A stretch of DNA of 64,000 nt from Nereida sp. MMG025 (GTDB taxonomy: Bacteria > Pseudomonadota > Alphaproteobacteria > Rhodobacterales > Rhodobacteraceae): the NCBI RefSeq assembly GCF_021654165.1, contig NZ_JAKFZN010000003.1, forward strand, positions 124,001 to 188,000. Direction: 5' to 3'. Position 1 is the first letter of the stretch. The number at the start of each line of letters is the position of its first letter. Positions 16,786 to 25,045 of this stretch are shown one piece after another. The notes beneath the pieces were generated by a model. It saw only the letters and a list, made by a program, of their open reading frames with translations, did not search any database and was not told the DNA's origin. The position numbers and the translations under genes were made by a program.

Positions 16786-17762
16786 CCGTATAGCCCCGCG
16801 CTGCGCCCGCGCAGTTTGATCAGCGCCAGCACCGTGTCGATCGTGGGGGTGGGGGTGTTGGTCACGCGGCCCAGTTCCTGCACAGATCCCACCAGCGCAT
16901 CAATTTCCATCGGGCGACCTTGATCAAGGTCTTGCAGCATAGAGGTGCGGTGCGCCCCAACAGCCGCCCCCCCGTCAATGCGCCGGTCGACATCGATAGG
17001 GAACTTTACGCCAAGCTTTTCTGCGATTTGCTGTGCTTCGACCATCATCGCGCGCGCCACAGGACGGGTGCCTTCGTCGGTGCATAGAACGTCCAAGGTC
17101 GCATGTGTGAGCGCCGAGATCGGGTTGAACGACAGGTTTCCCCAAAGTTTTACCCAGATTTCATCGCGCAGCCGTGGCCGCACGGGGGCCTTTAACCCTG
17201 CCGCAGAAAGGGCCTTTGACAGGGCCATCGCGCGTTCGGATTTGGAACCACCGGGCTCCCCCAGACTAAAGCGGTTGCCCTCGATGTGTTTGATCACGCC
17301 GGGTTCTGGCACCTCTGCTGCGGGATAGACCACGCAGCCAAGCACGCGGTCCGGGCCAAAGCCGTCCCACTGGGCATTGCCCGGATCAACGGTTTCAAGG
17401 CGTGTGCCTTCCAGATCAGTCCCGATTTTGTGGAAATACCACCACGGCACACCGTTCACACCACTGACAATCGTTGTGGTGTCGCCAATCAGCGGCTGCA
17501 TTTTGGGCACGACAGCTGGCACCGAATGGGCTTTGAGTGTGACAATCACATAATCCTGCGGTCCCAGATCGGCAGGGTTGTCGCTGGCTGTGACTTTGAC
17601 CGTCTGTGGTGCGCCATCCTCTTCAATCAGGGTCAGGCCCCTTTCCTGCATCGCGGCCAGATGCGGCCCGCGCGCGACAAGGCTGACGTCCGCGCCTGCC
17701 TGGGCAAGTTTCACGCCCATGTAGCCGCCGATCGCGCCAGCGCCAAACACACAAATTTTCAT
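16782..17762 (-). CDS. 2-dehydropantoate 2-reductase family protein
   Basis: A 326-residue NADPH-dependent reductase starting MKICVFGAGAIGGYMGVKLA, whose GxGxxG Rossmann motif is at residues about 7-12. The substrate-domain Lys region is NLSFNPISALTHAT. The sequence fits ApbA/PanE. It lies four bases after the acyl-CoA synthetase stop and overlaps Usp, so it is inside a transport/activation operon and not near pantothenate genes. Proteins of this family in such places often act on other 2-oxo acids, so true PanE activity is not assured and I leave the symbol empty. Confidence 0.87.
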   Translation of the reverse strand: MKICVFGAGAIGGYMGVKLAQAGADVSLVARGPHLAAMQERGLTLIEEDGAPQTVKVTASDNPADLGPQDYVIVTLKAHSVPAVVPKMQPLIGDTTTIVSGVNGVPWWYFHKIGTDLEGTRLETVDPGNAQWDGFGPDRVLGCVVYPAAEVPEPGVIKHIEGNRFSLGEPGGSKSERAMALSKALSAAGLKAPVRPRLRDEIWVKLWGNLSFNPISALTHATLDVLCTDEGTRPVARAMMVEAQQIAEKLGVKFPIDVDRRIDGGAAVGAHRTSMLQDLDQGRPMEIDALVGSVQELGRVTNTPTPTIDTVLALIKLRGRSAGLYG

Positions 17763-17765
17763 GGT

Positions 17766-19295
17766 TCAGACCCCTTCAACCAGCCCAAGCTTTTCGGCCA
17801 GACCGATGCGTTGCATTTTGCCTGTCGCCCCTTTGGGGATCTCGTCCATGATGATCACTTTGCGCGGCACTTTGAAATCTGCCATGCGCGCGGTGGCGAA
17901 GCTGCGGATGTCCTGTTCGGATGCGCTTGCGCCTTCGGTCAGCACAACCGCGGCGGCCACTTCTTCGCCCAGTTTAGGGTGGGGCAGGGCAAAGGTGACG
18001 ACCTGCGCGATTTCAGGGTGATCAAGCAGCACGCCATCAACTTCGAGCGGGCTGATCTTTTCGCCGCCGCGGTTGATGATTTCTTTCAGGCGACCTGTCA
18101 GGTGCAAATAGCCGTCATCATCAAACGCACCTTGATCGCCCGTGCGGAACCAGCGCGCGCCTTCGGCTTCAAAGAAGTTCTTGGCGTTGGCATCAGGGTT
18201 GCCTTCATAGCCCGGGGTGACATTGGGGCCGCTGATCACAACCTCGCCAGTGCCGTCGATCAGGTGGTTTTCGGTCTCATGAGCGATGCGCATTGCGGGG
18301 CCTGCGGGCACGCCGACAGCACCGGGTTTCTGTGTGCCCACGCCAAGCGGGTTGCAGGCCATCTGGTGGGCGGCTTCGGTCATGCCATAGGCCTCGACAA
18401 CGGGGGCGCCGAAGGTCTCTTGCAATTGCACCATCACTTGCGCAGGCAGAGAGGCCGAGGACGACCGCAGGAAGCGCAGATTTGCGGCTTCAATCACATC
18501 GGCATTGCGCGACGCACGGCTGAGGATTGCTTGGTGCATGGTGGGCACAGCGGTAAACCACGTGGGCTGCGCTTCTTTCATCCAGCTAAAGAACTTCAGC
18601 GCGTCAAATCCCGGTGCGCACCAGATTGAACCACCCGCCGAAAGAGAGGCCGCAACAGCCGCGATCAGCCCGTGAATGTGAAAAAGTGGCATGACATTCA
18701 TGCAGCGGTCATCGCTGGTCAGCTCAAGCGAGGTGCGGATGTGTTGTGCCGACGCCGCAACATTGGACTGCAACAATGGCACGATTTTGGGGCGCGAGGT
18801 GGTTCCAGAGGTGTGCAGGATCAACGCCACGTCGTCTGCCGATGGCATGCGTTCGGCGGGCGCCGCGGAAATATCAGAGCGGAGGTTGAAATACCCCGCA
18901 GCCGCGCCCTCAGGCACAGTCAGACGAATGATGCCCATGCCAAGTTTCTGGGCTGCGGCAAGGGCAGGGCCGTCATATCCGTCTTCGACCAGCAGCGCCT
19001 TGGCCTTCAGGTCCTCAAGGTAGAAGGCGTATTCTTCCTCGCGGTAGGCGGGGTTCAGGGGGGCGGTGGTGGCAGCTTGGGCCACGGTGACAAAGGCTGT
19101 GGCCATTTCGGGACCGTTGGGCAAAACGATGGCCACGCGGTGCGATGCGTCGATCCCCATGCCATTCAGGCTGGTGGCAACTTCGCTGGCCAGTCCGCGC
19201 AACCCGTCATAGCTGAGCCAGTCTCGGCCCGGGGCGCCGATGGCGGGAAGCTGTCCGTCATGCGCAGCGATCAGCGTTTTTAGCGTGGTTTCCAT
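17766..19295 (-). CDS. AMP-forming acyl-CoA synthetase (oxalyl-CoA synthetase-like)
   Basis: A 509-residue ANL-superfamily ligase. The AMP/phosphate loop LHTSGTTSRPK is at residues about 158-168, YGMTEAAHQ near 300, HLTGRLKEIINRGGEKI near 395, and the C-terminal catalytic Lys region PKGATGKMQR near 494. The segments 'NVMPLFHIHGLIAA' and 'TWFTAVPTMHQAIL' resemble the oxalate-CoA ligase (AAE3/Pcs60) branch. It probably activates a small dicarboxylate or short acid to its CoA ester. It directly follows tctA, so its substrate is likely what the TctCBA system imports. The oxalate assignment is inference. Confidence 0.88.
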   Translation of the reverse strand: METTLKTLIAAHDGQLPAIGAPGRDWLSYDGLRGLASEVATSLNGMGIDASHRVAIVLPNGPEMATAFVTVAQAATTAPLNPAYREEEYAFYLEDLKAKALLVEDGYDGPALAAAQKLGMGIIRLTVPEGAAAGYFNLRSDISAAPAERMPSADDVALILHTSGTTSRPKIVPLLQSNVAASAQHIRTSLELTSDDRCMNVMPLFHIHGLIAAVAASLSAGGSIWCAPGFDALKFFSWMKEAQPTWFTAVPTMHQAILSRASRNADVIEAANLRFLRSSSASLPAQVMVQLQETFGAPVVEAYGMTEAAHQMACNPLGVGTQKPGAVGVPAGPAMRIAHETENHLIDGTGEVVISGPNVTPGYEGNPDANAKNFFEAEGARWFRTGDQGAFDDDGYLHLTGRLKEIINRGGEKISPLEVDGVLLDHPEIAQVVTFALPHPKLGEEVAAAVVLTEGASASEQDIRSFATARMADFKVPRKVIIMDEIPKGATGKMQRIGLAEKLGLVEGV

Positions 19296-19327
19296 AGGTC
19301 TTGTCCCTTTTATCTTCTTGGTCTTGT

Positions 19328-20845
19328 TTAATTTGTGGCAGCTGTTCCGCGACCGAACCAGCGTTTGAAGTGTTTGAGCATGGGCAGCAGGAAGAACACC
19401 ACACTTATCGCGATGAATGCCCCCGACAACGGCCGCTCAACAAAGGCCATGACGTTGCCTTGTTCGGAGATGAGTGTCTGGCGGAAGCTTTTTTCCATCA
19501 ATGGTCCCAGAACGAGGGCCAGAACAAGGGGCGCCATCGGGTAATCTGCTTTGCGCAGGATGTAGCCAAAGACCCCGAAGCCGACGATGAGCCAGACATC
19601 ATGCATCTTTTGGCTTGGGGCGAACCCGCCGACGATGCACAGGATAAACACGATTGAACACAGCACAGTGAACGGCATGCGCAACGCCCAGACAAACAAG
19701 GGGATCAGCGCGAGGTTCACCAATACGGCTGCCAAGTTTGCCGTGTAAAGAGATGAGATGAGACCCCAGACGAAATCGGGCTGTTCAATGAAGAGCATCG
19801 GCCCTGGCACCAACCCCCACATAACCATGCCGCCAAGCAGCAGCGCCGTTGTGGGTGATCCGGGGATACCCAGTGTCAGCATTGGCAAAAGCGAGCCTGT
19901 CGAGGCCGCGTTATTGGCGGTTTCGGGGGCAGCCACGCCTTCGATGGCGCCTTTGCCGAACTGGTCGGATTTCTTCGAGGTCAGCTTGGCGATCCCGTAG
20001 GCCATGAGTGCCGCGGGCGTGGCACCCGCCGCAGGCAACATCCCCACGAAAAAGCCCATGATGGATCCAAAGCTCATGGTTTTCCAAAGCTTGTTAATCT
20101 CTTTGATGCCATACCACAGATCAGTGAAGGTCAGCTTTGCAGGGGTGACTTGGGGGGCGGTTTTTTGGGTTTCGATCGTGTAGAGGATTTCACCGATCCC
20201 GTAGATGCCGATGGCAAGGACAAGAAAGCTGATGCCTGAATAAAACCCGGGTTGATCAAAAAAGATCAGGCGCGGTTGGCCCGAAATCAGGTCCAACCCG
20301 ACGGTTGAAAGCGCCAGACCAAGGCAGATCATGATGATGGTTTTCAATACGTCATCCCCACCCAGACCGACGAAGGTGGTAAAGGCCAAAAGCACCAGCG
20401 CGAACTCTTCGGCCGGGCCGAAAGCAAGGGCGACATCTGCAAGTGGGGCGGCAAAAAGTGTAAACAAAATGACCGAGATTGTCCCCCCTACAAAAGAGGC
20501 ACAGGCCGCAGCGATCAGGGCAAGCCCCGCCTTGCCCTGTTGGGCCATCGGGCGTCCGTCAAAGGTGGTGGCCACCGCGGTGGACGCGCCCGGAATGCCA
20601 AGCAGGATAGAACTGACCGCGCCGCCATACATCGCGCCATAGTAGATGGCCGCCAGAAGGATGATCGCAGATGAGGGCGGCACGATGAAGGTGATAGGCA
20701 AGACAATGGCCACACCGTTGACCGAGCCAAGGCCCGGCATCGCGCCGATGAACAGGCCCGCCGTAACGCCGATCAAAACGATGAACAGATTTAGCGGGGA
20801 AAGTGACGTTGCAAAACCGTCTGCAAGATGTCCGAGCAATTCCAT
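19328..20845 (-). CDS. tctA: Tripartite tricarboxylate transporter, large membrane subunit TctA
   Basis: A 505-residue integral membrane protein with about ten or more hydrophobic segments. It carries the two conserved TctA stretches: GAMPGLGSVNGVAIVLP near residues 34-50 (family signature G-x-x-P-G-(I/L)-G), and a second repeat with GMLPAAGATPAALMAYG near 268-284. It forms the secondary-active channel that takes substrate from the periplasmic TctC protein. It follows tctB by 12 bases. The transported acid is not predictable from this subunit alone; the following acyl-CoA synthetase suggests a carboxylate that is then activated. Confidence 0.95.
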   Translation of the reverse strand: MELLGHLADGFATSLSPLNLFIVLIGVTAGLFIGAMPGLGSVNGVAIVLPITFIVPPSSAIILLAAIYYGAMYGGAVSSILLGIPGASTAVATTFDGRPMAQQGKAGLALIAAACASFVGGTISVILFTLFAAPLADVALAFGPAEEFALVLLAFTTFVGLGGDDVLKTIIMICLGLALSTVGLDLISGQPRLIFFDQPGFYSGISFLVLAIGIYGIGEILYTIETQKTAPQVTPAKLTFTDLWYGIKEINKLWKTMSFGSIMGFFVGMLPAAGATPAALMAYGIAKLTSKKSDQFGKGAIEGVAAPETANNAASTGSLLPMLTLGIPGSPTTALLLGGMVMWGLVPGPMLFIEQPDFVWGLISSLYTANLAAVLVNLALIPLFVWALRMPFTVLCSIVFILCIVGGFAPSQKMHDVWLIVGFGVFGYILRKADYPMAPLVLALVLGPLMEKSFRQTLISEQGNVMAFVERPLSGAFIAISVVFFLLPMLKHFKRWFGRGTAATN

Positions 20846-20857
20846 AACGCGATCCTT

Positions 20858-21352
20858 TTAGAAAAACCGCGCGTAGAGCGGGATGAAATAGGGTTCGGTA
20901 AACCCCTTGGGCAACAGGATTTTCAGCGTGACTTCAAAGAAGAAAAACAAAAATGTCGGCGTTGCGATTGTCAGGATCATTGTGAGGGTCCAGCCGTGGT
21001 TGCCGAACACCTTGAGATACCAAAAAAGAAAAAGCGGCAGGGCGATATAGGCACCGGCCCAAGGCATCAAAGCCACGGTGACCACCAATGCGATGACCAC
21101 CAAAACAACAGACCTGAGTGTGTCTTGATCAAAAAACGGCTCGCCCGTGTCGCGGCGTGCTTGCCCGAAAGAGCGCAGAATAATCGCGCCCGCCATCACA
21201 AACATAATCGCCGATAGCCAGAACGGGAAAGCCCCGCCGCCTGGCCCGCCTGTCATTCCGTTCCACCCGATTGGCAAAGCGGTGGCATGCCACATAAAAT
21301 ATGCGGAAAGAGCCATGAGGCTCGCAGCGATGATACGGTCGGCGGTCAGCAT
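20858..21352 (-). CDS. tctB: Tripartite tricarboxylate transporter, small membrane subunit TctB
   Basis: A small hydrophobic protein (about 164 residues from the ATG at 21352; a GTG two codons earlier is also possible) with four predicted transmembrane segments: an N-terminal one from about residue 7, one in FPFWLSAIMFVMAGAIIL, and a pair in the second half ending near 'MILTIATPTFLFFFF'. The GGAFPFWLSAIMF motif is typical of TctB. It sits between tctC and tctA, as in other TTT operons. A strong intercistronic hairpin separates it from tctC, so it is probably made in lower amount than the binding protein. Confidence 0.92.
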   Translation of the reverse strand: MLTADRIIAASLMALSAYFMWHATALPIGWNGMTGGPGGGAFPFWLSAIMFVMAGAIILRSFGQARRDTGEPFFDQDTLRSVVLVVIALVVTVALMPWAGAYIALPLFLFWYLKVFGNHGWTLTMILTIATPTFLFFFFEVTLKILLPKGFTEPYFIPLYARFF

Positions 21353-21392
21353 AGGCACAATCTTTGTCTAAAAAGGTTAATGAGTCGAAAAT

Positions 21393-21419
21393 GGGGCGCA
21401 CGGTGGTGCCGCGCGCCCC
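21393..21419 (-). other. Intercistronic hairpin between tctC and tctB
   Basis: Arms GGGGCGC (21393-21399) and GCGCCCC (21413-21419) enclose one A-C mismatch and a further CGG/CCG pairing around a 5-base loop. It begins 18 bases after the tctC stop. On the minus strand it is followed by ATTTTC. It may be a partial terminator or a 3' stabiliser that raises TctC over TctB/TctA, a known arrangement for binding-protein operons. Confidence 0.7.
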
Positions 21420-21436
21420 TTTAAGATGCCTTAAGA

Positions 21437-22417
21437 TCAGGAGCTTTCGCCGTCCGCTGTCTTGAGCAGATCCGCGTGCTTTGCGCGCTCATCAAGGAAG
21501 TAGCTTTGCAGGTCGTCCCCTGTCAGGAAGTCAGGCATCAGCGCCTTTTCTTGTGTGTAGGTCTGCCATTCTTCCGAGGCGTTCAGTTTTTCGAACATTT
21601 CGGTGTAGTATGCCACGGCTTCGGGTGCCATGCCGGCAGGGGCGACAAACGACCGTTGCATCGAGTAAACCAGCTCGTGGCCCAATTCGGTCATTGTGGG
21701 TGTATCGGGAAAGACCTCGATGCGGTCAGGTGTGAAGGCCGCGATCGGGCGCAGCTTGCCAGCCTGATAGAACCCAAGCGCTTCGGACGGGTTGTTGACT
21801 GAACTGTCAATATGTCCGCCCACAAGGTTTTTGGCGACATCACCGCCCCCTTTGAACGGCACATATGTCACGTCGATGTCAAATTCGTCCTGCAGCATCG
21901 CCGTCACAAGGCTGTCTTCCTGCCCTGTGCCCGTGCCGCCCATCTTCCACGACCCACCAGAGGCTTTGACGGCTGCAACGTAGTCATCAAGGGTTTGAAT
22001 ATCGCTGTCGGCGTTCACCCAAAGAACGAATGTGTCCAGCGCCATGCGTGCCACGGGCGTAAATTCTTCGATATTCACGCCGATATCGGTGCGAAGTGGT
22101 GTTGTGTAGTAGCTGTTCAAGGTCGCCATAATGGTATGGTTGTCGCCTTGTTTGTCTTTGAGGTAGCGCAGCGCCTCGGCACCCGATCCGCCGCCCTTGT
22201 TGACGGGCAGGATTGGCATGGACGACAGGTTTTCCTTTTGAATGATCGACTGGAACAAACGTGCGAGTCTGTCAGCACCGCCACCTTGGCCGGCCATAAT
22301 CACCATTTCCACAGGTTTTTGTGGCTTCCAGTTTTCTGCAGCGGCGGGCAGGGCCGCTGTCAATGCGAGTGAGGCAGCGGCTGCCATCGCAATCCGTCGT
22401 GTAAAGATGTTAGTCAT
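21437..22417 (-). CDS. tctC: Tripartite tricarboxylate transporter, periplasmic binding protein TctC
   Basis: A 326-residue exported protein with a clear Sec signal peptide (MTNIFTRRIAMAAAASLALT, cleavage near AAAE at about residue 27). The mature part has the TctC/Bug fold: KPVEMVIMAGQGGGADRLAR near the N-terminus and 'VTYVPFKGGGDVAKNLVGGHID' in the middle. It captures the organic acid for TctAB. It is the first gene of the operon, starts with a good AGGGAG ribosome site and is divergent from the XRE/RamB-type regulator. Bug proteins are very diverse in ligand, so the substrate stays open. Confidence 0.94.
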   Translation of the reverse strand: MTNIFTRRIAMAAAASLALTAALPAAAENWKPQKPVEMVIMAGQGGGADRLARLFQSIIQKENLSSMPILPVNKGGGSGAEALRYLKDKQGDNHTIMATLNSYYTTPLRTDIGVNIEEFTPVARMALDTFVLWVNADSDIQTLDDYVAAVKASGGSWKMGGTGTGQEDSLVTAMLQDEFDIDVTYVPFKGGGDVAKNLVGGHIDSSVNNPSEALGFYQAGKLRPIAAFTPDRIEVFPDTPTMTELGHELVYSMQRSFVAPAGMAPEAVAYYTEMFEKLNASEEWQTYTQEKALMPDFLTGDDLQSYFLDERAKHADLLKTADGESS

Positions 22418-22554
22418 ATTCGCTCTCCCTTAGAGATGTTGAGATGCGATACCGCTTCTAACTTTGGCAGTTTTTGCACCTGATGCGATTAACAAGGTAG
22501 CAGTGCGTAATAAAATTCTATTTTTTTCGTGTGAAGGTGTTATTTATTACCTTA

Positions 22555-22571
22555 ACAATTCGAATAATTGT
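22555..22571. promoter_or_regulatory. Inverted repeat in the tctC/regulator intergenic region
   Basis: ACAATT (22555-22560) and AATTGT (22566-22571) form a perfect 6-bp dyad with a 5-base spacer, ending 14 bases before the regulator ATG. The surrounding 168-base gap is strikingly AT-rich and also holds AAGGT/ACCTT arms just upstream. It is a candidate operator for autoregulation or tct control by the adjacent regulator. The assignment is inference. Confidence 0.4.
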
Positions 22572-22585
22572 AAAGTTGTAAGTAA

Positions 22586-23992
22586 ATGGCAAAAACCCTG
22601 ATCGGTCCGCAGCTGCGCAGCCTGCGCCAAGCGCACAATCAAACCCAGTCAGACATGGCGCGCAAACTTGGCGTCAGCTCTGCCTATGTGAATTTGTTGG
22701 AAAATAATCAGCGAAGTGTGTCGGTTAAGGTGCTGATGGCGCTGAGTGAGGCCTATGGAATTGATGCCCGAGACCTTGTGAAAGACAGCCCCGCATCGCA
22801 ACTGTCCGAATTGCGCGCGCGGGTGCGCGATCCGATTTTTTCAGGTGACGAACCTGATTTGGTCGAACTACGCGCCGCCCTTGATCATACGCCCAAACTG
22901 GTCAGTTTTTTTCTGCAGCTGCACGAAAACCACCACAGCGTTTTGGAAACGATCCGGAAATTCAGTGCGGGCGATGTGCCCGAAGACGTGCAGGACCTGC
23001 GCCCCGAATCCGCAATTCACAACTTCTTTCGAGACCACAGCAATCATTTTCCCGTCCTTGAGGATGCGGCTGAAGCGGCGCGCGCTGCGGTTGGCGGGCC
23101 GCCCGAAGATCTTTTTTTCAGCCTAAAACGATATCTCAAGCACGCGTTCGGCATCGATGTGGTGGTCGCAGATGTTGACGTGATGGATCAGACCTTGCGC
23201 GAGTTTGATCGGCTACAGGGGCGGGTGATGCTGTCCGAGGCGCTTGATCCGGTGAACCGAAACTTTCAACTTGCGCATGTGCTGGCGTTTGTCAGCAGCG
23301 GTGAAGCTCTTAATGATCTGGTTGAGGGCGCCAAGATTACCACCGATCAGGGCCGCGAGCGGTGCCGCGTCGAGTTGGCCAATTATTTTGCGGCCGCCTT
23401 TTTGATGCCATATGACGCCATCTATCAAATGGCCGAAACCACCCGATATGATATCGACCGTATCGCCACGCATTTCGGGGTTTCGTTTGAGCAGGTCAGC
23501 CACCGCCTGACAACGCTGCAACGTAAAGGCGCCAAGGGTGTGCCGTTTTTCTTTTTGCGCATTGATACGGCGGGGAATGTGACGAAACGGTTCAATGCCA
23601 CATCGTTTGCATTGGCAGAACAGGGGGGCGCCTGTCCTGTGTGGGCCATTCACAGCGCCTTTGCCAACCCCGATGTCATTGTCCCGCAATTTGTTGAAAT
23701 GCCGGACAATGGCCAGTTCTTTACGGTCAGCCGCACCACCAATCGCCCCGTGGTGTCGCGCCATTCCCAAGCAAGGCGTCTGGTGGTGACACTGGGCTGC
23801 GCACGCGAACACGTCCGCCGCATCGGTTATGCCGCGCCTTTCAATCTGGATGATCTGACCGATATCGCAAAAATTGGGATCAACTGTCATATCTGCCCAA
23901 GACGGGATTGCAGCCAACGCGCCTACGAGCCACTGCACGTAAGGTTGCCACTAGACGCCAACCGCCGTGGATCAACGCGGTATCAGAGTTAG
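22586..23992 (+). CDS. XRE-family regulator with degenerate ImmA/IrrE domain (RamB/MccR short-chain acyl type)
   Basis: A 468-residue regulator. An N-terminal helix-turn-helix (about residues 8-62, with 'LGVSSAYVNLLENNQRSVS') is followed by an IrrE-like domain. Where peptidases have HExxH, this protein reads QLAHVLAF (near residue 231), so proteolytic activity is unlikely. 'ELANYFAAAFLMP' follows. The C-terminal DUF2083-type region ends in a Cys cluster INCHICPRRDCSQRA (near 432-446). Relatives (RamB, MccR, PrpR-like) sense short-chain acyl-CoAs and control acetate or propionate use. It is divergent from tctC, fitting control of the transport/acyl-CoA synthetase operon. No clear ribosome site precedes the ATG. 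Confidence 0.87.
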   Translation: MAKTLIGPQLRSLRQAHNQTQSDMARKLGVSSAYVNLLENNQRSVSVKVLMALSEAYGIDARDLVKDSPASQLSELRARVRDPIFSGDEPDLVELRAALDHTPKLVSFFLQLHENHHSVLETIRKFSAGDVPEDVQDLRPESAIHNFFRDHSNHFPVLEDAAEAARAAVGGPPEDLFFSLKRYLKHAFGIDVVVADVDVMDQTLREFDRLQGRVMLSEALDPVNRNFQLAHVLAFVSSGEALNDLVEGAKITTDQGRERCRVELANYFAAAFLMPYDAIYQMAETTRYDIDRIATHFGVSFEQVSHRLTTLQRKGAKGVPFFFLRIDTAGNVTKRFNATSFALAEQGGACPVWAIHSAFANPDVIVPQFVEMPDNGQFFTVSRTTNRPVVSRHSQARRLVVTLGCAREHVRRIGYAAPFNLDDLTDIAKIGINCHICPRRDCSQRAYEPLHVRLPLDANRRGSTRYQS

Positions 23993-24036
23993 CGCAAAAC
24001 CTTGGCCGCGCCGCGTGAATATTGGAAGAGGGTTTT

Positions 24037-24110
24037 TGGAGGCGAGTACCGGAATCGAACCGGTGTACACGGATTTGCAATCCGCTGCGTCACCACTCCG
24101 CCAACTCGCC
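24037..24110 (-). tRNA. tRNA-Cys (GCA)
   Basis: The minus strand folds as a complete tRNA: acceptor GGCGAGT/ACTCGCC, a T-loop GGTTCGATTCC, and an anticodon loop TTGCAAA giving anticodon GCA. The discriminator base is U73, a recognition element for cysteinyl-tRNA synthetase. CCA is encoded (24037-24039). The gap from 23993 to 24305 holds only this gene, and I see nothing else in it. Confidence 0.96.
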
Positions 24111-24305
24111 GCCTTGTGGTTCGAACGGAGTAGCCGATGTGCAAAATGGCTGCAAGTCTTGAAATCACCGCATCAAACACCTGATTTGCGGTTATCGAGG
24201 GCGGATGGTCGCGTTTGCGATCTTCGTGTGTTCCAAGCATTGCTCATACCTATGGGCTATGGCACATAGAGCCAAATTCCCTCGCCAGGATACGGAACCA
24301 CACTT

Positions 24306-24959
24306 ATGAGCGATTATGCCACCCGCCGCCGTATGATGGTCGACACTCAAGTGCGCCCATCTGATGTGACAAAATTCCCCATCATTGATGCAATGTTATC
24401 AGTGCCGCGGGAAGACTATGTGCCAGCCGCCAAACGCGAAGCGGCTTACATGGACGGAAATATTGATCTTGGCGACGGGCGGGTGCTGCTTGAGGCGCGC
24501 AGCTTTGCCAAACTTCTCGATGCGGTCGTGATTGATGCGGATGATGTTGTTTTGGATGTCGGTTGCGGGTTGGGGTACTCGACCGCTGTGCTGGCGCATA
24601 TGGCAGCTGTCGTCGTGGGCATTGAGCAAAGTAGCGATGCGGCCGAGGCCGCACAGTCGAACCTTTCGGAAAACGGTGTGGACAATGCTGCGGTCGTTGA
24701 TGGTCCGCTGGTGGATGGCGCTGCACAGCAAGGCCCGTTTGATGTTATTTTCATCAATGGCGCGGTTGAGGTTTTCCCGCAGTCCCTGACCGATCAGCTG
24801 AAAGAAGGTGGTCGTGTCGCTTGCATCATGATGGAAGGTGCGTTGGGGCGTGCGATGGTCGGTCATAAGATTGACGGAGCCATCAACTGGCGGTTTGCGT
24901 TTAATGCGACAGCGCCGGTTATTGCCGGCTTTGAGCGGGCGGCTGCGTTTCAGCTTTGA
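24306..24959 (+). CDS. Protein-L-isoaspartate O-methyltransferase family protein
   Basis: A 217-residue S-adenosylmethionine-dependent methyltransferase of the Pcm type. It has RMMVDTQVRPSDVTKFPII at the N-terminus and the SAM-binding loop VLDVGCGLGYST (about residues 81-92). It continues with 'VVGIEQSSDAAEAAQSNL' and DVIFINGAVE. Alphaproteobacterial members of this group often lie next to tolC, as here, and lack some canonical Pcm residues (the usual active-site Ser/Thr region is altered), so protein repair activity is uncertain. The stop codon overlaps the probable -35 box of the tolC promoter. Confidence 0.85.
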   Translation: MSDYATRRRMMVDTQVRPSDVTKFPIIDAMLSVPREDYVPAAKREAAYMDGNIDLGDGRVLLEARSFAKLLDAVVIDADDVVLDVGCGLGYSTAVLAHMAAVVVGIEQSSDAAEAAQSNLSENGVDNAAVVDGPLVDGAAQQGPFDVIFINGAVEVFPQSLTDQLKEGGRVACIMMEGALGRAMVGHKIDGAINWRFAFNATAPVIAGFERAAAFQL

Positions 24960-24989
24960 CTCGCTAAAAACTATACTAGATAGTCTAGT
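24956..24989 (+). promoter_or_regulatory. tolC promoter with overlapping palindromic operator
   Basis: TTGACT (24956-24961), 17 bases, then GATAGT (24979-24984) is a plausible sigma-70 promoter. A perfect dyad ACTAGA-TAG-TCTAGT (24975-24989) covers the -10 box, as expected for a repressor operator of TetR or MarR type. It contains the tetranucleotide CTAG twice, which is rare in such genomes. The promoter reading is inference; the palindrome is visible. Confidence 0.6.
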
Positions 24990-25045
24990 TCAGAAACGGG
25001 CGCGCTTTCTGCGTTCTCTTATATTTTTCGAAAAGGGTGCAAGGA

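Noticed and set aside
17286-18629. A 447-codon plus-strand open frame rich in Cys and His
   Set aside because: It lies opposite panE and the acyl-CoA synthetase; its composition is that of an antisense shadow.
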